Source: Streptomyces sp. NBC_00461
GTDB lineage: Bacteria > Actinomycetota > Actinomycetes > Streptomycetales > Streptomycetaceae
Assembly: GCF_036013935.1 (NCBI RefSeq)
Contig: NZ_CP107902.1
Location: 5,303,001-5,367,000, forward strand
DNA: 64,000 nt
Direction of reading: 5' to 3'
Shown piece after piece: positions 35,232-43,717 of this stretch (positions within the stretch are counted from its first letter, which is position 1; each line of letters opens with the position of its first letter). The position numbers and the translations under genes were made by a program. Below the pieces are notes generated by a model. The model was not told where the DNA came from and did not search any database. It saw only the letters and a program-made list of their open reading frames with translations.

Positions 35232-36017
35232 CTACATGAGATCCTTGATGCTTACACTCAGGGCGGAGGCGATCTCCTGCAGATAAGTCAGGCTGAGGTT
35301 GTTCACCCTGTCGCTGTTCTGCTCCCAGTCCCTGAGCTGATCAGCGCTGAAGGCATCCGGGATCCTGGTGGATTCCGCAACCTGTCGACGGGTCATGTTC
35401 CGCAGCTCGCGCAACTCCTTGATGCGGGCGCCCACTCGATGTTGTTCGAGGTCCGCAAGGGCAAGCCTGCGCTGCAGCAATTTGGGTCGCAATTCAGCGA
35501 TCTCCAGATTCAGCTGCTCATCCAGCCGCGAAATCGAGTCGTACCGTACAAGGGCGAGGGGTCCCGGGATTCCGGTCACCATGCGACTGATCCTGGTGTC
35601 GATATGTGCGACCACCACAATCGGGATGATGGCTTCCTGGGCGAAAACGAGTTCCTGCCCCGCCCCCGTGCTCGGATGGTGCGCGAGATAAATGAGAAAG
35701 TCGGAGTTGATGACCCGGTGGCGGTCCGTCCTGAAGACTTCCACGTCCGGCACGGTGGTGTGGTGGACCGGGTCCGTGACTTTTCTGGGCTCATAGAGCC
35801 GAACGTTGTTGTGTGCGCAGACGTCGGCCACCGTGTCGGAAATCTCGAACAGGTACTTGCGCTCGTCGGCGTCCAGTCCGGTCAGGGCGGACGCCAGGTA
35901 GGCGTCGAGGTGACTGTGCGGGGCCTGGGGAGTCTGGACGCTCGGCTCTCGCGCCGCCGAGGACAGGCGGTCGGGAAGGGTCATCGCTCGAATTCCGTCC
36001 TGCCGTCCAGATGCCAT
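35232..36017 (-). CDS. Nucleoside 2-deoxyribosyltransferase-like domain fused to XRE helix-turn-helix
   Basis: 261 residues. Residues 36-165 form a Rossmann-like nucleoside deoxyribosyltransferase domain: AYLASALTGLDADERK at the start and STGAGQELVFA with the candidate nucleophile Glu122. A helical linker (LDEQLNLEIAELRPKLLQRR) leads to an XRE-type HTH at about 185-245 (MTRRQVAESTRIPDAFSADQ). ATG 36017 follows GGGAG by 5 bases. It may cleave or sense a (deoxy)nucleotide and regulate the adjacent operon, 146 bp downstream on the same strand. The fusion of a nucleotide-processing domain to a DNA-binding domain is the oddest gene of the set. Confidence 0.8.
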   Translation of the reverse strand: MASGRQDGIRAMTLPDRLSSAAREPSVQTPQAPHSHLDAYLASALTGLDADERKYLFEISDTVADVCAHNNVRLYEPRKVTDPVHHTTVPDVEVFRTDRHRVINSDFLIYLAHHPSTGAGQELVFAQEAIIPIVVVAHIDTRISRMVTGIPGPLALVRYDSISRLDEQLNLEIAELRPKLLQRRLALADLEQHRVGARIKELRELRNMTRRQVAESTRIPDAFSADQLRDWEQNSDRVNNLSLTYLQEIASALSVSIKDLM

Positions 36018-36322
36018 GTGCGCTCCCAGACTACTCTGACGCCCCACCGCTCCCGGGGCGGACTGGAGCGGTTGGCGCCCGCGAAGGGCCGAAGCGGCAG
36101 GCGTCTGAGTGCATGTCAGGAGTGGGACATGCCCGCGCGGAACGGAAGTTGGGGCGTACGGTGGAGACGCGGCGGAAGGCTCCGGCAGGTTGGGGTGCCG
36201 CCGGAAGTGCCATCCCTTTGATGCCGTAACGTGGCTTTTGTCGGCCGGTAGGTAGGTAGCCGGCAGGTCGGCGGGTAGCCGACAGCCGGACGCCGCTCTT
36301 GGGGAAGGGACTCTGGGACTTG

Positions 36323-36481
36323 ATGGAACGCACTGTCGTCCGTTGTGCCGAGGGGCACGTGTTCACCACCGCCTCGCTTCCGATGCAGCAGGCCGAGCGA
36401 CTCGGCCCCGTCCGGCTCATCAGGTGCCCGGGATGTGCCAGGTTGCGCAGTGTGGTGCCGGTTGCGCTGGAGAGGCACTAG
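36323..36481 (+). CDS. Small zinc-ribbon-like protein
   Basis: 52 residues, MERTVVRCAEGHVFTTASLP onward, with two half-ribbons CAEGH and CPGC; length and spacing fit a one-zinc ribbon. Function unknown. ATG 36323 is preferred over an upstream TTG at 36299. The preceding 305 bp (36018-36322) contain only short ggtag/gccgg repeats and presumably the promoter. Confidence 0.65.
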   Translation: MERTVVRCAEGHVFTTASLPMQQAERLGPVRLIRCPGCARLRSVVPVALERH

Positions 36482-36626
36482 CGGCAGGCGCCGGTGTCGT
36501 GTCTGCGGCCTCTGCGTATCCTCGGGACGTGCCTTTCTCCGACATCGAAGTGCGTCCCGAGCGCGGCCTCACCCGCCTCCCGCTCCAACCCGGAATTCCA
36601 TCGGGCGCAGGTGTGAGGGCGGCGGC

Positions 36627-37136
36627 ATGACCGGTGTGCGGGAGAACCTGACCTACGAGGCGTTCGGCGTCGCCGTACGCGAGCTCGCGCAGGCCGTCGC
36701 CGACGACGGGTTCGAGCCGGATGTCGTGCTGAGCATCGCGCGCGGGGGCGTCTTCGTCGCCGGCGGGCTCGCCTACGCCCTCGACTGCAAGAACATCCAC
36801 CTTGTGAACGTGGAGTTCTACACGGGCGTGGGGACCACCCTGGAGATGCCCGTCATGCTCGCCCCCGTCCCCAACGTCATCGACTTCTCCGACAAGAAGG
36901 TACTGATCACCGACGACGTCGCAGACACCGGCAAGACGCTGAAGCTCGTACGCGACTTCTGCCTCGACACCGTCGCCGAGGTCCGCTCCGCCGTCATCTA
37001 CGAGAAGTCGCAGTCCCTGGTGAAGTGCGAGTACGTGTGGAAGCGGACCGACGACTGGATCAACTTTCCGTGGAGTGTTCTGCCCGTAGTGCGTAAGTCG
37101 GGGCAGCCGGTCACTCCGTCGAGAGAAGCACTCTGA
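36627..37136 (+). CDS. Purine-type phosphoribosyltransferase
   Basis: 169 residues, type I PRTase. The PRPP-binding motif VLITDDVADTGKTL is near the middle; the flexible-loop region and SIARGGVFVAGGLAY (early PRPP loop) are present. It transfers phosphoribosyl from PRPP to a purine base (hypoxanthine/xanthine/guanine type likely) in salvage. ATG 36627; earlier in-frame starts extend into unrelated sequence. It fits the nucleotide theme of the genes to its left, but it is a widespread Streptomyces gene and may belong to the core chromosome. Confidence 0.87.
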   Translation: MTGVRENLTYEAFGVAVRELAQAVADDGFEPDVVLSIARGGVFVAGGLAYALDCKNIHLVNVEFYTGVGTTLEMPVMLAPVPNVIDFSDKKVLITDDVADTGKTLKLVRDFCLDTVAEVRSAVIYEKSQSLVKCEYVWKRTDDWINFPWSVLPVVRKSGQPVTPSREAL

Positions 37137-37154
37137 GTTCACTCCCGGGCCGGG

Positions 37155-37589
37155 TCAGCAGTCGAACGGGGCGTCTTCCTGGTTGGCCCAGAAGGAGAGG
37201 AACGACCACGTCTGCGCTCCGATGCGTCCGTCGACCGTGATGTCGGCGCATTCCTGGAAGAACCTCGTCGCGTTCCGCGTAGCCCGGCCGAAGTCTCCGT
37301 CCTGCGCCAGGTTGGTGCCTATGGCCTGGTTCAGGTAGCACTGCGCCTGGCGGACGGCCCTGCCTTCTGAGCCGCGCTGAAGGTTCGGCCGACGATTGGT
37401 GTAGCCGCAGATATCGTCGGGCCCTTGGGCCACGAGCGTCCCGGGATGTCTGGCGGCCTGCGCGGCCTGCGCGCTGGTCGCTTGGGCGATGACGGACGGT
37501 GGAGTGTCCTGTGATGTCGCCGCGGCCGGCCCGCCCGAAAGGGCGAGCGGAAGAACCAGGGTCGCGGCGGCGATGAATGCTCGTCGCAT
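37155..37589 (-). CDS. Secreted peptidoglycan-binding-like protein
   Basis: 144 residues. The signal peptide MRRAFIAAATLVLPLALSGG ends near GPAAA; the mature part has a PG_binding_1 three-helix domain (RQAQCYLNQAIGTNLAQDGD, FGRATRNATRFFQ, DGRIGAQTW). Two cysteine pairs probably form disulfides. The Shine-Dalgarno GGAGG sets ATG 37589 as start (8-base spacing) rather than the earlier GTG/ATG. No catalytic domain, so binding only, in the cell wall. Convergent with the phosphoribosyltransferase gene. Confidence 0.83.
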   Translation of the reverse strand: MRRAFIAAATLVLPLALSGGPAAATSQDTPPSVIAQATSAQAAQAARHPGTLVAQGPDDICGYTNRRPNLQRGSEGRAVRQAQCYLNQAIGTNLAQDGDFGRATRNATRFFQECADITVDGRIGAQTWSFLSFWANQEDAPFDC

Positions 37590-37708
37590 CCTCATCACCT
37601 CCAGAAGGTGCGCGTCGTCCCATCGTGCGCCTGCGTATCTCCCGTTGCATCTCGCACTCTGTGCTCACAAACCCCACCGTCACCGTCGCTCCCGTCAGGG
37701 TGATGTGG

Positions 37709-37745
37709 GAAAGGGGCTCCCCGCTGGTGCGGGGGGCCCCTTTTC
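37709..37745 (-). terminator. Terminator of the Yip1-like gene
   Basis: Arms aaaggggc and gcccctttt enclose an inner ccccgc/gcgggg stem; A/T runs on both outer sides make it usable in both directions. Confidence 0.8.
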
Positions 37746-37759
37746 GGTGGTGGTGGGGG

Positions 37760-38662
37760 CTAGAAGGTGCCCAGTTTCACGATCGACAGCAGGGCGATCA
37801 GTTGGATCGCCGAGGCGCCCAGGGCCTTGGGCCAGGGCAGGTCGTGGGAGCGGCTGACCATCATGGTCAGCAGGGCGCCTGCGGCCACCCAGGTCGCCCA
37901 GCCCAGGGCCTGGACGAAGGTCGCGTTGCCGCCGAAGAACATGGCGAAGACCAGGCGGGGGGCGTCCGTGAGGGACATGATCAGCATGGAGAGGCCGACC
38001 GTGGGCTGCCAGGCGCCGTCGCCGCCGAGCTGGCGGGCCAGGGTGTGGGTGACCACGCCCAACACGAAGGACGAGATCACCAGGGCCACGGCCGTGGTGA
38101 GGACGATCGGGACCGCGTTCGCCAAGGTGGCGGTGATCGCGTCGTGCCGCGCCCCGTCGAAGCCGAAGACCGCGAGCAGGCCGTAGAGGAACGTCACGAT
38201 GAGGGCCGGGCCCCACATCGTGTAGTCCCGCATCTGGAGGAAGGTCTGGGCGGGGGACAGGACGATGCCCCGGAGCAGGTCCTTCCAGTGCAGGCGGGGC
38301 CCCGCCGGGGCCGCCGTGGTCGAGCCCGCGCGGTAGGTGCCGCCCTGGCTGTACGGGTCCTCGCCCACCGAGAACGCCGCGGTGTGGCCAGGGTTGTTCG
38401 CCGCGTACGGGTCAGGGGTGCCCTGTGGTGTGTAACCGCCGCCGTCCCCGAAGTACTCCGGCTCGCCGTACCCGCCGCCGCTGCCCTGCGGCCACTGGCC
38501 GCCGCCGTTCCCGTGCCGCTGCTGCCCGGGGTGGGGCTGGGGCGCGGGGGGATAGCCGTACGACGGGCCCTGCGGTGCCTGCTGTCCGTACGGGCGTTGT
38601 TGCGGTCGCGTTTGCGGAGCTCCGTTGTTCCGGGCGCCCCGTCCGATCCTGAATCCAGCCAC
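37760..38662 (-). CDS. Yip1-family membrane protein
   Basis: 300 residues. A long disordered Gln/Pro/Gly/Tyr-rich cytoplasmic N-terminus (1-120) precedes a Yip1-type domain with about five helices ([59 protein letters not shown]). Role in Streptomyces is not established. GTG 38662 (MAGFRIGRG) is chosen as start; the frame upstream to 38743 is low-complexity and lacks an RBS. Confidence 0.8.
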   Translation of the reverse strand: MAGFRIGRGARNNGAPQTRPQQRPYGQQAPQGPSYGYPPAPQPHPGQQRHGNGGGQWPQGSGGGYGEPEYFGDGGGYTPQGTPDPYAANNPGHTAAFSVGEDPYSQGGTYRAGSTTAAPAGPRLHWKDLLRGIVLSPAQTFLQMRDYTMWGPALIVTFLYGLLAVFGFDGARHDAITATLANAVPIVLTTAVALVISSFVLGVVTHTLARQLGGDGAWQPTVGLSMLIMSLTDAPRLVFAMFFGGNATFVQALGWATWVAAGALLTMMVSRSHDLPWPKALGASAIQLIALLSIVKLGTF

Positions 38663-38770
38663 GCCTTCGAACGTACCTGGTCCCGCAGAGTGACGGGCTG
38701 GGCCCGGCGGTTCGGGCCCGGCTTTGCGGCCGAGCTGTGACATCCCCTAAGGGGACCCGCACCTGACCCC

Positions 38771-39235
38771 TTAGGGAAGCACCGAGCCGTAGTTGGGGGC
38801 GCCCGCGGTGGGGACGCCGGTGGCCGAAGGACCGAAGCTCGTGGCGCCGGAGGCGGTCGCACCGCGCAGGGACCAGACCGCGCCGTCGCCGGAGTTCTCG
38901 CCCGGCGCCGAGACCGTGAGCCCCGTTCCCCGGGTGAGCGTGACGCGGGCGCCGAAGCGGTCGCCCTTCTCCGAACTGCCGGGTATGCCCGGGGTGTTCG
39001 GCGTGATGGTCCTGGCGCCGGCCGTCCTGAGTCCGGAGGCCGACCCGTACAGGACGGTGAGCGCGCCGGCTCCCGCGTTCTCGCCGGAGGCGCCGATCGC
39101 GAGGTCGGCGTAGCCGTCGCCGTTGAGGTCGCCGGACAGACCGGAGGGGGCGGCGGAGGCGGTGGTGCCCGGGAGGGCGGCGGTGAGCAGGCCGGTGGTG
39201 AGTGCGGTGGCCAGCAGGAGGGTGCGCTTGCGTAA
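38771..39235 (-). pseudogene. FG-GAP repeat protein relic without a start codon
   Basis: Translation yields LRKRTLLLATALTTGLLTAA (a signal peptide), then DLNGDGYADLAIGASGENAG (one FG-GAP calcium-binding repeat), a second degenerate repeat, and the same type of tail as the intact neighbour, ending at TAA 38771. Where a start is expected the codon is TTA, and no ATG, GTG, TTG or CTG occurs upstream before the neighbour's stop, which is in the same frame. At 154 codons it is a third of the usual length. It lies behind a strong terminator. Most likely an internally deleted duplicate. Confidence 0.7.
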
Positions 39236-39259
39236 GGCGGAGGCTCCGGGAAGAGAAGA

Positions 39260-39291
39260 GGAGCCGGGCCCGAGGGTGAGGGCCCGGCTCC
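39260..39291 (-). terminator. Terminator after the FG-GAP gene
   Basis: Perfect 12-bp stem ggagccgggccc (39260-39271) with gggcccggctcc (39280-39291), followed in the minus direction by tcttctctt. Confidence 0.85.
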
Positions 39292-39304
39292 GGTACGGGG
39301 ACGG

Positions 39305-40783
39305 TCAGTCGGCGAAGTTGGCGCCGAAGAACGGCGTTCCCGTCGTCGAGACGCCCGAGGTGCTCGGGGAGAGCGTGCGCGAGCCCGACGTGACGATCTT
39401 CGTGCCGTCGGAGGGGAGGTAGGTCACGGCGCCGTTGTCGGCGTTCTCGCGGGAGCCGACGAGGAGGTCGGCCCTGCCGTCGCCGGTGACGTCGTCGAGC
39501 TTGACGTCCTGGCCGAAGTAGTCGTCCTTCTCGTCGTTGCCGGGCACGCCCGCGGTGGACTGGGCGAAGGACTGGGCGCCGGAGGCGGTGTTCAGACCGC
39601 TCGCGGTGCCGTAGAGGACGGTGACCGCGCCGGTGTTGGCGGCGCTGCCGATGTTCTCGCCGGCCACGCCGATCGCCAGGTCGAGGAAGCCGTCGCCGTT
39701 GACGTCGCCGAGGTCGAGCTCGTAACCGAAGAAGTCGTTGCCCTCGGCGGTGCCGGGGACGTTGCCGGTGTCCTGGGTGATGCCGGTGGCGTTGGTGGTG
39801 ATCGGGCCGCCGTCGGAGCCGTAGGTGACCCAGACCTTGCCGCCCTTGCCGGCGTCGGGGACCGTCGTGCCGTCCTCGGTGGTGGGGTTCCAGTAGGCGC
39901 CGCTGACGATGTCGCCGTAGCCGTCGTGGTCGATGTCGCCGATCGCGGTGATCACACCGGGCTTGAGCGTCTCCGACCAGGACATGTTCAGGCCGCCGGA
40001 GGAGCCGGGAACGTAGTAGTTCTTGTTCCAGCCGTAGTCGGTGTCGGTCTCGAAGCCGTCGATGACCAGGTCCGTCTCCGGGCCGCCGTTGATGTTTCCG
40101 GCGGTCAGGTTCAGCGGGCCGTTCGCGTCGGAGCCCATGATCGGGGGCTTGATCGTGTACTTGCCGCCGGGCACGCCGGAGGCGTTGATGCCGCCCTTGA
40201 GCACGTAGACGGTGGCGGCGGAGCTGCCGACGGCCAGGTCGGCCTTGCCGTCGCCGTCGAAGTCGCCGGCGGCGAGGTTCTTGCCCCAGTAGTCGTGCGC
40301 GGTGGGCGCCGGGTCGGCGACCGAGACGCCCTTGCCGGTGATGCCGGAGGCCGAGCCCCACAGGATGGCGAGACCGCCGCCGTCCTTGTCGCTGCCGACG
40401 TCCTCACCGGGGGAGCCGACGGCGATGTCGTCGTAGCCGTCGCCGTTGAAGTCGGCGTACGCGGTGTCACCGCCGAAGCGGTCGCCGGCCTCGGCTGTGC
40501 CGGGGCTGCCGGCGGTGTTCTGGCTGATGGTGGAGCGCTTGGCGGACGAGACGCCGGTCTTGGTGCCGTAGAGGACGACCACCTGTCCGGCGCCGTTCCT
40601 GCCGTTCACGTAGGCGCCGTCGGCGGAGAAGGCGGTGTCGCCGATCCCGTCGCCGTTGAAGTCGGCCTGCGGGACGGAGGTGGAGTCCGCGGCCGTGGCG
40701 GACACGGCCGTGAACGTGAGCAATCCGCCCGTCAGAGCGACGGCGGCGGCCGTCGCGAGGGCGAGTCGCAGAGGCTTGTGCAT
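39305..40783 (-). CDS. Secreted FG-GAP (integrin alpha-like) repeat protein
   Basis: 492 residues. Signal peptide MHKPLRLALATAAAVALTGG to about 32. At least six FG-GAP blades with the Ca-binding loop DxNxDGxxD are seen (ADFNGDGIGDTAF, ADFNGDGYDDIAV, GDFDGDGKADLAV, GDIDHDGYGDIVS, GDVNGDGFLDLAI, DDVTGDGRADLLV), giving a seven-bladed propeller. No enzymatic residues; probably an extracellular binding protein. ATG 40783 has GGAG upstream. Paired with another FG-GAP lipoprotein and followed by a relic copy, a small duplicated family. Confidence 0.9.
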   Translation of the reverse strand: MHKPLRLALATAAAVALTGGLLTFTAVSATAADSTSVPQADFNGDGIGDTAFSADGAYVNGRNGAGQVVVLYGTKTGVSSAKRSTISQNTAGSPGTAEAGDRFGGDTAYADFNGDGYDDIAVGSPGEDVGSDKDGGGLAILWGSASGITGKGVSVADPAPTAHDYWGKNLAAGDFDGDGKADLAVGSSAATVYVLKGGINASGVPGGKYTIKPPIMGSDANGPLNLTAGNINGGPETDLVIDGFETDTDYGWNKNYYVPGSSGGLNMSWSETLKPGVITAIGDIDHDGYGDIVSGAYWNPTTEDGTTVPDAGKGGKVWVTYGSDGGPITTNATGITQDTGNVPGTAEGNDFFGYELDLGDVNGDGFLDLAIGVAGENIGSAANTGAVTVLYGTASGLNTASGAQSFAQSTAGVPGNDEKDDYFGQDVKLDDVTGDGRADLLVGSRENADNGAVTYLPSDGTKIVTSGSRTLSPSTSGVSTTGTPFFGANFAD

Positions 40784-40978
40784 GCGGGTTTCTCCTGCGG
40801 CATGCGGGGATGCCTGGCGGGCATCCACAGTCGATGGGGTGCACGCCGGCCCGTGTTCGCCGGGAGTTGTCCGCGGGTTAACCGGCCGGTCGGCGATCAG
40901 GAGACCTGCGGTGGGGCGTAAGGGTTGTACGTGAGTTCGGTAAATTTTCGAGGCTGTCGTGGCACGAGAAGCGAGCCC

Positions 40979-42283
40979 TCAGCCGTCAGCGCCCGCCAGG
41001 AACTCCGAGCTGGAGAAGGTGACCGCGGGGTCGGCCGCCACCAGCCCCTTCTTCACGCCGCGGTAGACCGCGACCGTGTCCTTGGTCTCGCCCCGGTACG
41101 TGCGCACCGCGAGGTCCGCCCGGCCGTCGCCGTCGAAGTCGCCGACTGCCAGTACCCGGGTGGTGCCGTGGGCCGGTGGCGCGACGGTCACCATGCCCGC
41201 CGTGGACAGGCCCGTCGTACGACCCCGGAACACCCGGAGCTGTGAGCCGCTGGAGACGAGTTCGCTGAGGCCGTCGCCGTCGAAGTCGGCGGCGTCGAGC
41301 ATGGAGCCCGGGGAGGCGAGGGTGGCACGGGTGGCGGCCGGGAGGTCGTAGCGCAGGGCGGTCTCCCCCATCGCGCCGACCGCCGCGTCCAGGCCGGCGC
41401 CTCTGCCGAAGCGGCCGAGGGCGATGTCGATGCCCTCGGGCAGGGCGGCGCCGGTGCGGGTCGGGCCGTCGGGGCCGCCGAGGACGACGGACGCCTTGCT
41501 CGTGTCCTCCGCCGCACGGACCACCAGGTCGTCGTAGCCGTCCCGGTTGACGTCGGCCGCCGGGCCCGTGGGGAACTCGCCCGGCGAGGGCACGGGCGCC
41601 CCGGCCGCGCGGGGAGCGGCGGCCTTACGGCTGAACGGGCCGCGCAGATAGCTGAGTCGCTCCCCGGACGCGTGCAGCACGAGATCCTCGGCGCCGTCGC
41701 CGTCGAAGTCGCCGCACACCGGCTGGTCGGGCCAGTCGTTGCCGAAGCGGGCGGCGGCGGGGACGGTGAGCGTGACGGCGTGGGTCAGCCCGCCGGGCGA
41801 ACCGAAGAGGACCTGGAGGGGGACCGGGGGGCGCCCCTGGCCGTCGTAGGGCGGGTCCGTCGAGACGATCAGGTCCGTGAAGCCGTCCTTGTCCAGGTCG
41901 CAGCTCGCCTCCGCGTCGAAGACGGCGGGCAGTTGGCCCTTGGTGCGGGCCGCGTACCTGACGGGACTGATCAACTGCCGTGCGTCCGGGGCGAGTCCGC
42001 GCGCGCTGCCGTAGACGACACCGATGCCCGCGTCGTCGGTATGGCTCTGCGCCTTCACGAGCGCGTCGAGCACGAGGTCGCGGTGTCCGTCACCGTTGAA
42101 GTCGTCGGGGGTTTTGCTGCCCTTGCCGTGTGGGACGGGGAGTTCGGCGGGGGCGTCGGCGATCTGTACGGGGGTGGGGTGGGCGGCTCCCGCTCCGGCG
42201 TCCCCGCCGGGTCCGCAGGCGGCAAGGAGGAGAGTGCTGCCGATGGCGGCCGCCGTACACATCCCGCCTCTTCGCACGCGCAC
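40979..42283 (-). CDS. FG-GAP repeat lipoprotein
   Basis: 434 residues. The lipobox LAAC (Cys at about 23) follows a short hydrophobic segment (AAAIGSTLLLAACGPGG). The mature protein has FG-GAP-type loops (DDFNGDGHRDLVL, CDLDKDGFTDLIV, GDFDGDGAEDLVL, ADVNRDGYDDLVV, ADFDGDGLSELVS, GDFDGDGRADLAV). Probably a surface-anchored propeller. GTG 42283 or ATG 42262 may be the start. Same strand as, and 195 bp upstream of, the secreted FG-GAP gene. Confidence 0.87.
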   Translation of the reverse strand: MRVRRGGMCTAAAIGSTLLLAACGPGGDAGAGAAHPTPVQIADAPAELPVPHGKGSKTPDDFNGDGHRDLVLDALVKAQSHTDDAGIGVVYGSARGLAPDARQLISPVRYAARTKGQLPAVFDAEASCDLDKDGFTDLIVSTDPPYDGQGRPPVPLQVLFGSPGGLTHAVTLTVPAAARFGNDWPDQPVCGDFDGDGAEDLVLHASGERLSYLRGPFSRKAAAPRAAGAPVPSPGEFPTGPAADVNRDGYDDLVVRAAEDTSKASVVLGGPDGPTRTGAALPEGIDIALGRFGRGAGLDAAVGAMGETALRYDLPAATRATLASPGSMLDAADFDGDGLSELVSSGSQLRVFRGRTTGLSTAGMVTVAPPAHGTTRVLAVGDFDGDGRADLAVRTYRGETKDTVAVYRGVKKGLVAADPAVTFSSSEFLAGADG

Positions 42284-42424
42284 CGTTCACCTCGTCAGCA
42301 CCGTCGACAACGCCTGGGCAATGATGCACGTGTTCGAGGTGGGGCGACAGCCCCGGGATCGGCCAACCGACTGCTCCGGCCCTGGGCCGCACGATCGCGG
42401 ATGCGGTTGCGGCAGGATGGCTCC

Positions 42425-42751
42425 ATGAGCGTAGTCAAGATCAACGTGTTGACCGTGCCGGCCGAGCAGCGGGAGGTCCTGGAGAAGCGGTTCGCCGCGC
42501 GGGCCGACGCCGTGGGGGACTCCGACGGTTTCGAGTGGTTCGAGTTGCTGCGGCCCGTCGAGGGCACTGACCAGTACCTGGTGTACACGCGGTGGCGTGA
42601 CGAGGAGTCCTTCAAGGCCTGGATGGAGGGGACGATGAAGTCGGCCCACCAGGGCGGCACCGAGGGTGGCGAGCGCCCGAAGCCGGCCGCCTCCGGCTCG
42701 ACTCTCTGGTCCTTCGACGTGGTGCAGTCGGCGGGTCCGAAGAACGGCTAG
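42425..42751 (+). CDS. Antibiotic biosynthesis monooxygenase (ABM)-fold protein
   Basis: 108 residues, dimeric ferredoxin-like ABM fold: KINVLTVPAEQREVLEKRFA, GFEWFELLRP, YLVYTRWRDEESFKAWM. Members include heme-degrading and cofactor-free monooxygenases. Here no His/Asn heme-oxygenase pair is obvious, so the reaction is open. ATG 42425. Confidence 0.85.
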   Translation: MSVVKINVLTVPAEQREVLEKRFAARADAVGDSDGFEWFELLRPVEGTDQYLVYTRWRDEESFKAWMEGTMKSAHQGGTEGGERPKPAASGSTLWSFDVVQSAGPKNG

Positions 42752-42770
42752 CAGGCTGCCTTGGGCACGG

Positions 42771-43313
42771 TCATCCGATCCTGAGCTCGTAACGCAACCG
42801 CTGTCGCAGGGCGGGCATCACCATACGGTCGAGCTGGATCGGCCGATCGTCGCGGTCGAGCGTGAGCCGGGTGAGGCGCAGGACGGGGTCTCCCTGCGCG
42901 GTCCGCAGTGCGCGTCGCTCATCCTCGTCGGGCATGTCGGCCGTCACGTCCTCCCGGACGAGGACACCGGCATGGCCCAGGCTCGCCAGCAGGGTGACGG
43001 CTCCGCCGGGGATCTTGGCCGTCCCGGCAAGGCCCGTACCCCGGGCGATGTCGGCGGGGTAATAGGTGTCCGTCAGTTCGTTCGGCTCGTCGTCGAGAAG
43101 GATCAGACGCCGTCGTACGACGACGGGCTCGCCCTCCGCAATCCCGAACTGCCTCGCCACCTCGGCCGGGGCGGGCACCTCTCCGGCATGGACGATGCGC
43201 TGGGTTCCACGCCGGCCCTGTGCCGCCGCATCGGCACTCCAGGCGTCGCCCTGCCCCTTCTCGCGCGGCGTCAGATACGGCATCGAGGTGCTGACCCACT
43301 TACCCGCACTCAT
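42771..43313 (-). CDS. UTRA ligand-binding protein, second half of a split GntR regulator
   Basis: 180 residues, almost entirely a UTRA/HutC-type effector domain (RRLILLDDEPNELTDTYYPA, RQRLRYELRIG at the end), without an HTH of its own. ATG 43313 overlaps the stop of the upstream HTH gene (ATGA). In ordinary HutC regulators the same two domains are one chain, so the two products probably assemble. Confidence 0.83.
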   Translation of the reverse strand: MSAGKWVSTSMPYLTPREKGQGDAWSADAAAQGRRGTQRIVHAGEVPAPAEVARQFGIAEGEPVVVRRRLILLDDEPNELTDTYYPADIARGTGLAGTAKIPGGAVTLLASLGHAGVLVREDVTADMPDEDERRALRTAQGDPVLRLTRLTLDRDDRPIQLDRMVMPALRQRLRYELRIG

Positions 43314-43570
43314 GCGGGCGGTTCGGCCTCTGCGACGGGTCGCTTCGCCACGAAGGAGCCGAGGCCGGGTTCCGTGTACGTCAGCCCTTCTTCGCGGAGT
43401 GCGCGCAGCACCTTGTGGGCGGTTGCGTTGGCAATCCCGAACTCCGACGTGAGTTGTACGACGGACGGCACGCGGGTCCGCGGCGCGTAGGTCCCGTCCT
43501 TTATGCGACCGCGGATCACTTCGGCCACCTGGCGCCAGCGGGGGATGTCGGGCACGAATTCGATCACCAC
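43310..43570 (-). CDS. GntR-type winged-helix DNA-binding protein, first half of a split regulator
   Basis: 86 residues: EFVPDIPRWRQVAEVIRGRI, then RVPSVVQLTSEFGIANATAH and KVLRALREEGLTYTEPGLG, a complete GntR winged helix ending where a UTRA domain would begin. GTG 43570 is the start (MVIEFVPD); longer frame to 43621 lacks an RBS. Coupled by 4-bp overlap to the UTRA gene. Confidence 0.87.
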   Translation of the reverse strand: MVIEFVPDIPRWRQVAEVIRGRIKDGTYAPRTRVPSVVQLTSEFGIANATAHKVLRALREEGLTYTEPGLGSFVAKRPVAEAEPPA

Positions 43571-43717
43571 CCCATCATGCGTATGCCTGCACTTCCGTGC
43601 GATGCAGAGAATCCCTAGCATGCCTAGACTGCTTCAGCTACGGTGAGGGCACGGAAGACCCCCGCGACGGTTGGCGCCGTCCGGGGGCGTGGACACCAGC
43701 TAACCGGAGCTGATGAC

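Noticed and set aside
36345..36626. 263-residue version of the phosphoribosyltransferase starting at 36345
   Set aside because: The added 94 residues are Arg/Ser/Pro-rich out-of-frame reading of the zinc-ribbon gene.
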